NCBI GenBank assembly: GCA_037892935.1
Contig: JAYXKI010000014.1
Location: forward strand, 248,001-312,000
Direction of reading: 5' to 3'
Source: Phlebopus portentosus
Taxonomy: Eukaryota > Basidiomycota > Agaricomycetes > Boletales > Boletinellaceae
DNA length: 64,000 nucleotides
In this document: positions 1 through 11,797 of the stretch, piece by piece
Layout of the letters: each line of letters begins with the position of its first letter
How positions within the stretch are numbered: the first letter of the stretch is position 1
The notes under the pieces: model-generated
Told to the model about the DNA's origin: nothing
The model's database searches: none
The model's input: only the letters and a program-made list of their open reading frames with translations
Made by a program: the position numbers and the translations under genes

Positions 1-900
1 CGTCTGCCACGCGGGAATTCTGTCCATTAGCATCTTGAAGCAAGCCAGTCTCCTGCACAGACTGCAAACTTGTTTTATATAGACTGCACCCGATCATCAG
101 CTGCTCTGCTTCAGCACGTGTATCTACCCCATGCTCTGAGGGGACCTTCCATGCTAGAATCTCACTGTATGCATTGATCGCACATTGGTGCCAAGGAAGC
201 TAAACAGCTCAGGACTGTCCAAGTTCTCGCGTTACGAGCGCATGTAGCTGTTATCCGCACCTGAGCTCGGGAAAGATAATGTCACCTATCTTGTGTCCAA
301 GCTATTAGTAAACTCGGACAATTTACTTTCCTCCATTCGTCGAACCCGAGTTGGACTGTCTTGCCGTCCATGTAATATTAGTCTTTCGATGCCTTTGCTT
401 GAACCGAGACTCGAGTCCTTGCCATTAGTCTAGCTTTTTTCGTTGGACTCTCGAAGCTACGATGACTGATGCCTATAAGCATTAATTCCACGTCGTTCAA
501 TAATTATCACATTCGACAGTGATGCTGTTTCTTGGGATCTGCATTCTCGACGACTTCAGGGCAGGTCACAGTCAGAATTATTCACGCTAGAAGTTTGCAG
601 CAAAGGAGAGGCGACCTTTGACTGAGCCCGGTGACTGTCGGAAATCACGAAGTATTAGAGACAAATATTTGGGTGCGCGACGCGACGCGCATTCGATCAT
701 GTGATCTTGTAGAGAATTATTGAAGTCACGCTACGCGTGACCGTAACAGGTATTTTCCTCCGCGTCTTCGTCACGTTCACGGCGTGGCTACGTTTCTTGT
801 CTCTTACCTTCTATCCATCGTCTAACATCCTTCGCCGCTGCGTAACATAGTCAAAGCGGCGCTCACTGGTCTCCCTCAACTACGCTCTTGCTTCTTATCC
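1..900. other. Upstream region of the Rif1 gene; no gene seen
   Basis: I see no convincing coding frame, transposon or RNA gene on either strand here. The right end, about 600-900, is the putative promoter and 5' leader of the Rif1 gene. It is rich in CG steps and contains GACGCG/ACGCGT-type sequence, with pyrimidine-rich tracts just before the ATG at 901. Confidence 0.6.
733..738 (+). promoter_or_regulatory. Candidate MCB (ACGCGT) element upstream of Rif1
   Basis: A perfect ACGCGT lies 163 bp upstream of the Rif1 start codon, with related GACGCGACGCGC sequence at about 680-691. ACGCGT is the known binding site of the MBF-type G1/S regulators that drive DNA-replication genes in fungi. A replication-timing factor such as Rif1 is a plausible target. 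The link to this promoter is inference from position and sequence only. Confidence 0.4.
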
Positions 901-3900
901 ATGCCGTCGACGCTGCCGAGTCCTCCTCTCTCGTCGGAAGACAAGGAGAACCGACCACCGACGACGACGGAATCAAAATCGCCACCACGGAAGGCTATTG
1001 AGTGGGCATCGACTAAAGAGGTATTTAGCTATGCACCAGTCTCGCGACGATCTCTGGAATTGCCAAACGTGCCTCGCAAACCGCGAAAATCCATTCTGAA
1101 ACCTTCACGTCCATCGTTGCCCTGTGCACCAGAGAAGAAACGGGACGAAACACCACTTCCGAACGATGCGTTGGAGAATGCTCAGTATCTGGAATATCCT
1201 GTCTCTGTGATAATTGGGGAGGAATCGACGCTTCGTGAGCTCACAGAGGCGTACTCGATCCTCACAGCACGAATTCGGCAGGCCATTCCGCAGAGCTTTT
1301 TCTCCTCGCCCAATCGAGCTACTCGACACGCATTATTTGATCCTCTCAGACGCGAAGCAGAGGTGCTGTCGAGCTGTATCGCGCGGGACCTTGGTCGTAT
1401 TTTCGTCGATCCATTCGTGCCACCGAATTCTCCACCCTCAACCCCGACTAAAGATAAAAAATCTATCCTTCCTACTCCCCAAGGTTCTCCAGCTTCGAAG
1501 AAGGGCGGAATGAACGAGGAGCAGGTTAAGTATGCGAGAGACTTAAGTACCGTCGCGAGTGCAACTATTAGGTTCCTCACGTTAGCTTTGCAAATCCCAG
1601 CTATCTATAATGTGTTTACGAGTACGCATCCTTGAAGTGCCTTTCTGTTATATTTCTAACTCGTCATACTTTAGCAAAACAGCTCAACTCGATTCTCACA
1701 GCACTATTAGCTATTCCATTAGCCGAGTCGATACGCTCACCAACAGCGCGAAAAATTTGTGGCTTCGCTATGACAGCTCTGCAAACTCAGCGGCTTCCGG
1801 ATAGCATTTTAACCAACGCTGCGCCACGAATAGCCTTTGCGCTTAAGCGTGCCATTGAAGGCGAACTTGGTAGAGAAGGAAAGAAGGGCCCTACTGCCGA
1901 GGCTTTTCGGGTATGTAATACTGTCAATATACTTGTTTGCAGACGGTGAAATAATTTCTGGAATAGGCTGTTCATGACTTGTCCATATACCGACCTGTCA
2001 TCTTCATTCCTATTCTTCACATTTACCTGACAACTCTCCTCGAAAGTCTCCTGACTCCGTCCAACGTTCTTCGAGTTCTCGCTGCTCATGCCCTTGGAGG
2101 TTTTGTTCTCGGCCTCATCCAAGCAAAAGATGACTTCGAAGACGTCCTTCTCGAAATCTCGCCTGTAGTTTCCGAATTCTTTCTTCGGAAGACCCCCCAA
2201 GAAAATTCGCAAACAACCATCCTTCGTACACTTCGGACGGCTCTGCGAAACGCGGAACCTTCTCATCATGCACAGGGACCCTTTTGGGCGACGTCTGTCT
2301 TAGCCAGCCTCACGGTACTTCTTGGACCTGCTTTGTTGAGGGAAAGACAGCTTCTGGTCGAGTATCGCGCCACAATTGATATCGGTCTGAAGGCGAGGAA
2401 GAGGATAGTTCGCGCAATAATATCAACGATATGGGGTCCTCTTATTTGGGTCTGGCAGAGATGGCGCGCATCGGTTAACGAGGTATCTGTTGATAGCGAT
2501 GATCAAAGCGAAGACGCGTCGGAACAAGAGAAGGTTAAGAAATGCTTTTCGGCGATGCTTCGTATGACCGTGCATCTCCCAGTTGGAATTGCTTTCATCG
2601 GTGCTCTTCTCGGCGAACACCATGATAACTGCCGTCAAGATGACTTACACTTTGCGCTCTTCCAGCTGGGCATGTCCGCCCGTCAGGGAGGGGAATCCGC
2701 GCAGAGAGCCCTGGAATTGCTTGATCGTCTAGTCAACTCGCGGGAAGATGAAGGTTTCTATGAGCATTGGACAGAAAACTTCCTCGAGAAACTTGTGCCC
2801 TCTTCATTGCTTTCGGTATCTCCTGGCCTTCTTACAGTTGACATCAGTGTCGTAGCGCTATCTCCGGTGGTCGAAAGCATAGTCGCTGTACAACCCTCGC
2901 CGGTTGATGTCCGCCCACTTGCAGATGAGGAGAAATGCGCTCCTGGCGTCTGGACGCGTATCAAGGATGCATGGATATTGTGTATTGAGCAATTGGAGAT
3001 GTCGGAGAATGACTCAGCTCCCGTAGGTGCTTCCAATACTTTCATCTGATGCAAGTTTTGACTTTTTTGAAGGACGCCCTACTCGACATCTGGACAGGTC
3101 TGATCCGCATGGGATTGATAAACGCCGAAGGCAAGTGTTCCTTGTATTGATTGCTTGAGTGAATACTGACAGGTAGTGGTTTGTAGACGATTCGCCTCTT
3201 CTCACAGAGTACGCGAGTCAATGCGCCGAAGTTCTCATATCGATATTTACAAACGAGTCTATCGATTTGAGAGAGCGCCTCGACGATGCAAAATTCGCTA
3301 GTACCTCCTCTGTAAAGACGCTTGCAGAGTGCGACGTAAGTGCCGCTGCAAATATGCGGTTAAAACTGAGGCTTGTACGCGCCTTGTGGACTGCTATGGT
3401 TGATATTTTGCCTGCTTCTTCGACTGGGGGCGCTTGGAAGCCCATGATAAAATTCCTCGTGCGGCATCAAGATGTGCTTGTGCCATCCAGCGAGGAAGAA
3501 TCGGACGACGAGAACGAAGCGCTGAGTGAATGGTCTCAGTTCTGTGCGCAGGTCGCTGCACTTGCATCTTCACCCGAGATAACGAACTTGATCTGGGAAC
3601 ATACCTGGGAATGGGACACGAAGATGCGCGCTCGTGCATGGCGGGGTTATACACGAGGCTGGGTCGATGGTGCGAAGGGCTCGTGGCGGGAGGCTACTGG
3701 TATTCTTGGCTTGCCATTCAGGTATGGACTTTGCACCCAATCACCAGTCCCTTCAGTTGATAATTATCACATTTCAGGGTGGATTCTCCGTGGGATATGT
3801 CGGGTGCCGACCTTTCAGCATGGAGCAGTCTTCTAGCATATGCCGTTGAAATGGCGGCCAGGGACCATGTGGACGCCCCTGAAGTCTTGGAGATTGTCGT

Positions 3901-5613
3901 TAGCCACATTGATCAGCAACGGATCACTTCGTTCGTCTTTTCTTTTCGCATTTCTACGCGATTCTGTGACGTTAATGCGATTTCAGGCTTAGCTCTGCTC
4001 TGCGTGTCGCTGATTGTCTCTTCGAGATGTTGAAAAGGCACATTGAGAACTGCAGCGAACTGCCTCTTGATGTAATCGATCTTGTCCATGAAGTTCTGTT
4101 AACATCCTATCCACCCGAACCGCGGAACAAAGTCGATGCCAACTGGTTGCTTCGTTCCGTACAGTCATGCATCAGCAATTGTCCAGCTAATCTCATCATC
4201 GAACTTCTCGAAAGACTCCACGATGGACTGTGCGCTTGGTTTTCGGATGAATGCGCACTTTTCTCGTCGGAAGAATATTCCCGCGAGATCATTCCGTTGT
4301 TTCAAACCCTGCTTATTGCGCTGGAGCCGCTCCCGCCTTCTCCGCGAATTTTGCAATCTTTCTCGGCTCTCTTTGCTTCCGCGCTTCAGACGGACCCAGA
4401 TACTAGGGAGCTTTCAAGTGACCGTGCTGAGGCACTGAGCGCGTTTACGGATTTCTGGAATAACAACTGTCTTTCGTTTGAAGCTCCATGCGGCAGGTGG
4501 TCTGATGGCATCCTGCACGCTCTGGGCCTTGCCTTCCCGACGACCCTTTTGGAAAACTCCTCCGAATGCGAGACCATAGAGTCGGGTCATCTCGAAGTGC
4601 AAGGTCTTGCGGATGAACTTATTGCGTCTGATGAAGAAGATGAATTGGACGTTCTCCCGCGGACGACCACCCCTCGCCGACATCCGAACACTCAGATTCC
4701 GCTTCCCGCCTCTTATGCCAACCATGACGCATCTATCCTGCCACCAACACCAAAAAAGTCGACAAAATATTCGCAATTTCCCGATGGACCTCGTCTTCCC
4801 GGGCTGTTCAGCTCGCTTTCTCCACCAAAGGATGCTTCTCGCGTAAAGTCGTGGAACCCTTCACAGCGATCACGTACTGCATCGAATTCGACTACTGGAT
4901 CAGACGATACGGAGAAAGAAAACATCAGTCCCCGAAAGACCGGAATTGGAATGGTGCATTCTGGGACAAAGCGAGGATCTATTGATCCGGATTGTAGTCC
5001 CTCAAGCGCAAAAAGGCTCCGCACTCAGACTTTCGGATCGGACGACAGTGAAGATGCTCGTACGGTTGAAGCGGTTTTGCATGTTGGGGACACTCTTCAT
5101 GCTGCGGAACGCTTACCATTCGGATCGGTAAATGTCAATGCAAATCTCGTACAGACTCCAACCAAGCGAACGCGTACGAGGATCGCGCCTTCGCTAGGCA
5201 TAATGGACATATCTCAATGCACTAGGGTGAACAAAATTCAGAAGGCACGGGATAACGTGAAAGCGACCCGGTCCGCACGGCGGTTAGCTGCGGCAGACGA
5301 CGATGACACCGATGACGGCGAGTATCTACCATCCTCTTCGGAACTGGAATCCGAAGAAGAAGATAACGGACCGTCAAGTTCTTCGTCGCCTATCGGACCA
5401 TCTACTCCTCGCGCAGCTCGGCAAGCGGAGTATGCTATCGCCATAACAGAAGATCCTGCGAGCGACGATGTTGTTACGAGCAGCAGTCCGACACGGAATA
5501 TTTGCCGAATGGCTCGCGCAGAGCGGCTCTCGTCGAATTCGAAGATGTATGGCAGGAAGACGAACGGTCCAGCACCTCCTTCTCGTTATCTGACTTGGTC
5601 AATGGCAAATTGA
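901..5613 (+). CDS. rif1: Rif1-like replication-timing and telomere protein
   Basis: Model join(901..1621,1675..1910,1967..3022,3073..3130,3187..3721,3778..3930,3987..5613) gives 1461 aa with all phases consistent. The first half is a long helical-repeat region; the C-terminal part is acidic, Ser-rich and disordered (e.g. SDDTEKENISPRK, ADDDDTDDGEY). Rif1 recruits protein phosphatase 1 to origins and telomeres to delay firing. Two matching docking motifs are visible near the N-terminus: KAIEW (residues 31-35, RVxF type) and SILK (64-67). The length fits fungal Rif1 (about 1400 aa). The intron at 3131-3186 starts with GC (G|GCAAGT), which is needed to keep frame. The 3' end converges on the H15 gene. 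Assignment rests on architecture and motifs, not on a search. Confidence 0.75.
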
Positions 5614-6217
5614 ATGTCCTCCTCTCCTTATGTCGCAATCGTACTCTTTCCTTCTGATCCACTTTCGTCTCAATTCTCGTAACCTTTTCGTCGTGACACC
5701 TTTCGTTTCTCCTTCGCAATTCGTTCCACTGTCGCAAAGAATATCATTCTTCGTTATTTATCTGTTCCTTCAATCAACCCTGCGTGCATTTTTGATAACC
5801 AAAGGTAGAGGCTCGTTATGTAGCAAAAGTCGATTAGAATAAGGCTCAGAATGTATGGCTATGATTATATGGCTTGACAATGAGCAATCAGAAGAAAGGA
5901 AGCTTTTGATAAGTGCCTCTTTCCAGTTCGCGTAACGTCTTTTCTCGCCCGAGGAAATGAAGGGCTTACATGTCATTCGTAATGTCCTGAAGCTCTATAA
6001 AAGCACGAACGAATTGAATACAGAAAAATTGAAATGTAACTAGGGATACAGCACACAAGACAACACGGGAATAATCATCGTCCAGCGATCCACGATAATA
6101 TCCTAACGACACCGCAAAATCCCAGGAAGAAGAAAGCGTAGGTAGGTGGGTAACATTGTACGGCGCAAAACGGAAGTCCAATACGACAAGTCGGATGTGA
6201 CACTGATACTGACGGCA
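5614..6217. other. Convergent 3' intergenic region
   Basis: About 600 bp between the stop codons of the convergent Rif1 (+) and H15-domain (-) genes. It is AT-richer and pyrimidine-rich after the Rif1 stop, and should hold both 3' UTRs and polyadenylation sites. I see no coding frame or repeat. Confidence 0.6.
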
Positions 6218-8225
6218 TCACTTTGCAGGCTCGACCTCTATCCCGAGCTGCGCCAGGTCTAGGTTGAGGTTGATACCCATTCCTTCGAGGAATCCCAAGC
6301 CTGACATGCCGACAATGCCACTAGCAGCAAGGGCACCTTGTGCGAGGGGCAATTGCCCGTTTGAGTTTGCATTGGACGAAGACGAGGTAGTTGTAGCGGT
6401 GTCTGCGAGCTCAGCAAGCTGAGCGGCGAGGAGTGCTAGCGAGCCTTGAAGCGCTGCGCGGTTCGCTTGGACCGAGGTGGGGGTAGAGGGGATAGCCACC
6501 GGGAGTGCCGGAGCTCCGATAGATGCTGGAACCAGTTGAGAAGCTATCGAGGGATCTGCAGCTGTAGTACTTGCCGAGGCTGATGTCGGGAGCTCTGTTG
6601 TGTTCGTGTCTTTCGTAGACTCGGAAAAGGGTGAGGTTGAGGGTACTATTACTACTATCCCCACTCGTGCCTGTGATATTGAGCGCTTGTAAGATGCTGT
6701 ACGCGGCTTCCATGCAGCTGCGATGACCCTCGTGGTCCTGGTCTTGGTCTGTACCATCCCCAGAAACCGTCGTTCCGGGCCTGGGAGGCGGGTGTTTACC
6801 AGCAAATGGCATCATCGGAGAAGTTGACGAGACCTGAGGCGCAGCAGTAGCCGAAGAAGGTGCCTGGCTCGAAAGAGGGACCGGCGCGGGAGATTGACTT
6901 TTGGTGGCGGCTCGACCGCCGTACGTCCATGTGTAGTGCTGAGGTGGGAATTGCGAGCTGTTGGGTGCCGGATGTGATGAGGGACTCGGATTCAATACTG
7001 ACTTGGAATAGCTCTGCGGTCGTCGGGTCGTTCGTCTCGAGGTCTAAGAGCATATCAGATTAACGTCTTAAATCCAATGAAAAAAAAAAAAGAATGAAGA
7101 GATAGGAGGATAGATTGACTTACATTCCCTCCTTCCCATCGAGGATTCAACCTATACCTCCCCTCGCTATTCTTCTCGAACCTACCGCGTTTATACGCCT
7201 TCTGAAGTGCCTGACTCGCACTCGGGCGGAAATTAGCCTGAAGAGGGTACGTAGAGGCCATCCACTGAAACAGTTGCTTCGGCGCCGTACCCTCGGGATC
7301 ATTGTGCACCCTCAAAGCCTGGACGAGCATCTCCTCGTACGAAGGAAGGTCGTCTTCGTCTTCTACCGGAGCTGGCGTGGGAGGCGGAGGAGGGACCCGA
7401 GCGGGTACAGTTGGAGGAGAGGGGGAATAGGAGGCGGAGAAGGGCTGGTGGTGAGAGGATTGTTGGTAGGAGATGGACCCGCTTGAGTAGGGTTGATAAG
7501 GATAGGAGGAGGTTGAGGCGGAAGCGGCTGCTTGGTAGGTCGTTGTTGAAGTTGGAGGTGAGGGGCGACGGATGGGGACAAGAGGAGGGACGAGCGTCGT
7601 CGTCGAAGGTGTTGGCGCAATATTATGCAGTGTCTTCACCTCCGTCGCTGTCGTCTCGTTAGACGTCGATGTCGATACCGATGGTGGAGGGTCTTTAGTA
7701 TCACCATTCTTCTTCGAGTCGCCTGTTGTCTGCTGCAAGACGTTCGAATCACCTTATCTTCAGCGTTCTCGCTGTCGCTCACGGTCGCCCTCCCACTCGA
7801 CTCGACGATCTTCGCAACAGCCGCATGTAGCACTGCAGCCTTCATATCCGTCGGCCACAACTGCCGTCTTACGGTCTTCCAACACTCCTCACCGTCCCCC
7901 TCCTTCGCAAGACTCTCATCAAGCTTCAACAATATTTCAATGACCTGCTCCATCGGGAGGAGTGTAAGCCATATTCGCTTGAGTACCCTCTCATCGTCGG
8001 GCAGTTCATGGCTCCCATTAATGTTCTGTGCGTTCACATCGTTCGAAGCTGTAGTCCCAGCCTGGTCGGCAAGTGATGGGTCGATGCTCCCTGCATGAAC
8101 AATAAACGATGATATTTCTCAGTTTTAAATGATGATATTTTATACGACGACGACGACGGACCGTCTGCGATGTGACCGTTGTTGTTCTGTTCTACTGGCG
8201 GGTCACTTGTATGCTCTGTGGCCAT
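6218..8225 (-). CDS. Protein with linker-histone-like (H15) domain
   Basis: Model complement(join(6218..6594,6647..7043,7124..7732,7783..8086,8146..8225)) gives 588 aa. After a Ser/Thr/Pro/Gln-rich linker, residues about 258-325 begin DLPSYEEMLVQAL and end GRFEKNSEGRYRLNP. This follows the linker-histone globular winged-helix pattern: P-[ST]-Y-x-E-M, then a helix with PKQLFQWM, then Q-A-L-x-K-A-x-x-x-G-x-F. The rest is low complexity, ending in an Ala/Leu-rich stretch. Unlike true H1 there is no Lys/Ala-rich tail, so this is probably a chromatin-associated or sequence-binding protein of unknown role. The first intron is uncertain: a CAG lies four bases before the acceptor I chose at 8087. The intron at 6595-6646 is inferred from a frame change. 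Confidence 0.6.
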
Positions 8226-9096
8226 CTTTGATTGCGGAAGTGCTGCACAGTTTTTCGCTAACTTGGGAAATTTTCAGTTACAACACAACATAACCAATGT
8301 CACAGTCATGTCACAGAAGACAATAGTAACTCGAGACTTGAATTGAACTTCCATCATCGCGCGACCTTTGCGACGTGAATACGACCAAATCCTCCATGAA
8401 TTGCTTATTTTCTTGCCGAATAACGAATCATATCTCTCGCGCTTGCCAATTATGTCCCTGACTGATGAGCGAAGAAACGGAATTGCCCCTTGAAAGAACA
8501 GCAAAATCCGTTCCGTATGCGGTCCTGCCAGTGTTTATCATTTTGCTGCCTGTCCTCGAGTTCTTTTACCTCCTTCAGGTTGAACGGCATCAGACTCTGG
8601 GTGACCGTGAATGTTGGCTTTCTGACAATACGGAGACTACGGACTTGAATGATTGTGAACTCATTATAGATGCAATACTAGCCCTCACTCTTTTCTCGTG
8701 GCCAGGATCTCCGAGGAATATTCAAGTAAACTCGGTGAGAAATTTGATCATATTTTACACGATGCACTCATTGCTTCTATGTCTTATTTACACTATGTCG
8801 GCATCATACGAAAGGGATGGATGACACGATCAAGGCGGGTAAAACAAGGATCAATAGTAGTTGTATATACTAGCCGAAATGATACAGAAGCGGCCCAGCT
8901 CGGCAGACAGAACTGATGAATCATACAGACTTGCATGATCATGCTTCTCGGTGAGCTCTAATCATGCTTACTGTTCCCCACTTGAAGTGGCCTCCGCCAC
9001 CATTTCCCTGCGCAACGTTCGGTCAGTAACGCATGGAGCAGAGCATAGCGAAACATGACCTCGGAAGGGTTCCTGGTTCGGCAAAGTCTATCTGAC
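8226..9096. other. Intergenic region with a doubtful 119-aa frame
   Basis: This interval contains the promoter of the divergently read H15 gene and otherwise no recognised gene. One plus-strand frame at 8465-8824 could encode 119 aa with two hydrophobic stretches (YAVLPVFIILLPVLEFFYLL near the start, and a second near the end). I do not recognise it, and its codon use and context do not argue strongly for a gene. Confidence 0.4.
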
Positions 9097-10279
9097 TCAT
9101 CGTCTTGATGGTATCCTGATATTCGTTCCTTCATTTTGGCCTCGTTCACCGGCCTCCTTTAGGTTAATCAGCATACTGTCTCCGAATATACATATACAAA
9201 GGAGCGGCGGATTCCCGACTGCATTCAGGACGCTCGCTAAAACCTCGTTGGAAATGGATATTCTAAATGTCAATATATTCAAGAGTGAACATGCGATGGC
9301 GCTGGACGAAAAATGTGTTTACTTCAGTCTGGCTACCTTCAGCTCACAGGAATCGAATAGATTCAAATCACGACATGAAATAGATCATCTGATCTTGCAT
9401 GAGAACCCTTACGAGTGCAAATAATCCCTTGAATCCTGACACCTTCCAATATTCAGCTGCCTTGTAAATGGGAGGATCATTAGGACCGCCGCAGAAATCA
9501 TCGGGACTAACCTGAATTAGGATGAGCGAGGCATCAGGCCATATTACATCACGCACCAGTCAACCATTCCTAATTGCCACAATACCGAAGATTCTGCTAT
9601 GCAGATCGTTGCGTTCTCACCAAGCTGACCAACTGCGACTAGATTCCAAGTATGTGTCAGTTGGTTTACAGACTTGACATCACTATCTCACTATTTTCCT
9701 TGTGAATGACATACGACAGCAGTCCCATCTTAAGAGCTGCTTTCAAACCAAGCAAGACCTTGAGGCAGATCGACAATGTCCTATGTATATTAGCGATGAG
9801 CGCTGTCTCTTCAAAGAGAATCTGCATTACTTGCCTTGAGAGTAGAGAGCGAGGACACGAATCATAAGGATATCTTGAAACTGCTGTGAGTCAACATATC
9901 CATCAAACTTTTGGCAAGAACTTGCAATCGATTAGAACAATAGTCATCCAATCTATTCCAGTGTATATACCATTCCTCAAGAGCACGAGATAATACTCAC
10001 TTGCGATGTTGGTCGTCCACGTGGTAAATTTGCCTAAAGTTTGGAGTCATCGCCGTGAAGGTTTGTCTCTAGAGGCCAGTGACTCACACCTGGTTACATA
10101 ACCTCGGCCGTAGACACAATACTATTGCATGCTTGCTCACCAGCATCGTAGACCAGAAGAGTGATAGTTGCGACTTGAAAATACTGATTGATAGTTTTCT
10201 CAAACACGATTGGGGTAGCAAATGAAGGGTCGATGGTTTCAACATCGGAGCGCATGAAAAGAGTCATGAGGTTTGACAT
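9097..10279 (-). pseudogene. Decayed DUF6533-type seven-helix membrane protein
   Basis: The first exon (10279 leftward) encodes a normal family start ending in QYFQVATITLLVYDAG, the DUF6533 hallmark. The last exons give YKAAEYWKVSGFKG and the tail LINLKEAGERGQNEGT. Compared with the neighbouring copy at 11798-13494, the exons carrying the KFPWN...FVYFM and IRYAGILGAVAALFC segments are missing. Near 9470 the reading frame also slips between VLMIL and YKAAEYW. DUF6533 proteins are agaricomycete integral membrane proteins of unknown function. With lost exons and a frame lesion I read this as a pseudogene made by tandem duplication followed by decay. Confidence 0.65.
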
Positions 10280-11797
10280 AACAAGAAATCAATGAAAATC
10301 TACAGATCTTTGACGGGGATCATTCTAGTTTGGTTAGCCAGCCCCAACAGGCTCACATGATGGGTTTGAAATAGAACTTTGCCGCTCAGATGCGTTCGTA
10401 AGATGTGCGTGGTTGCGCTCACACGCTGTAGAATTCTTCCGGTATGCCAGTTCAAGATTATCAATGTATATACTTTAATTCGGTGAGTAGTTTAGAAAAC
10501 GGAAGCAATACAGCAAGTCCTGTATCAGGCACAGTTCAGCAGATAGAATAACATACAAATAACATACCCACTATACGTGTAGCTGAGCAGTTCAAAAGAA
10601 GTACTGGCGGTTATAACTATCCGTATGGAAGTCATGAATGCCGCAACATGAACAGCTTCTAATGACAAGTCTGACATCGAACTTCTCCATTCTGTGTGTG
10701 GAAGATATGATTTGATATACTATAAGGCGCAGGCTGACAGTATTTCACTTGCGGACTACTCGGTCACTGAAATGTCAAGTTTGTGTATCAGCAAACCTGG
10801 AGGTGACCAGAAATATATCGCCACGACAGTGTCCCCAGGCAGTAGACGCCGTTTTGCATGATAATAGAGCTCGAGTCGCATGTCAGTCAGGAAGACTTGA
10901 AAAAGAGGAGCGGAAGTCTGCATAGTGAAGCATGAAAGGAACAGATCGAAGTGGTAAATATCGCACCGAACGAACTGCTTTGGGATCCTTTGTCGTTCGT
11001 GATCCGCGAATTTCCTTGACATTTCCATGATCAGCCAGTCAGTTCGTCCAGAGCTTCTATACACTGGAGGCTTCGTACTAAGATAGATCTACTATCCTAC
11101 GATGAGCAGCCAGCCAATGGGGAATTCAGTGCCGAACTGGAATTATGATCATACTAAAAAGCAATCAAGGCACGTCTGTTCTAAGGCTCTTCTTCATATC
11201 AAAATGCGCGCGCTTCTTGATGGATGCTCTGTACGGCTTCCATTCCTAGCTCATATCAGTCTTGATAAATAACGACTTTAAGATATGTAACGCACTGTGG
11301 TGATCTATCGTAGGCTGCGGAGTAGGTCCAAACAATTTCGGCATTTGTAGCAGATACACTTCAAGGTAGGAGGTCAAGAATGTGAGCGGCCTAGTAGTGA
11401 ACAGCTGCAACCTCGGTAGAATAGTGGCCCATTTGCGTAAGGCTTTAAGGTAGATGACTAGAGCGAAGCGGAACGGATGGATGATAAATGTCTCCAATTC
11501 TTATCGTTGATTTTCTCTCTCGGAGAGTTTATGTACTCCTGACTTCACGGGACATAACGATCTACCAGTAGCTATGTCATGAAGCCCTGAAATCCGATTT
11601 CATCATCTTATAAGCAGCACATGTAGGAAGCACGGCCATTAAACATGAGCGGTTGATGTCTGCAGAAATAAACACTAGTTGCAGAGAATGGTCGTAGTCA
11701 CTTTGGGTCGTCAAATCACTACTTCATTAACATGACTGGCCAGTCATGAGGTACCATCGTCTTCCGCGCTATCCGTTTCATTTTCCCTAAGCAGACA
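10280..11797. other. Duplicated 5' flank and spacer between DUF6533 copies
   Basis: No functional gene is seen. The segment about 10600-11170 is a diverged copy of 13600-14170. Both lie just upstream of a DUF6533 copy and share blocks such as AAGTCTGACATCGAACTTC and GCGAATTTCCTTG. Open frames here (e.g. 10756-11064 on the minus strand) recur in the other copy in altered form, which is expected of duplicated non-coding DNA. Confidence 0.55.

Noticed and set aside
7115..8098. Long plus-strand frames over the H15 gene
   Set aside because: They are mirror frames of the Ser/Pro-rich minus-strand exons; no recognisable protein and no splice support.
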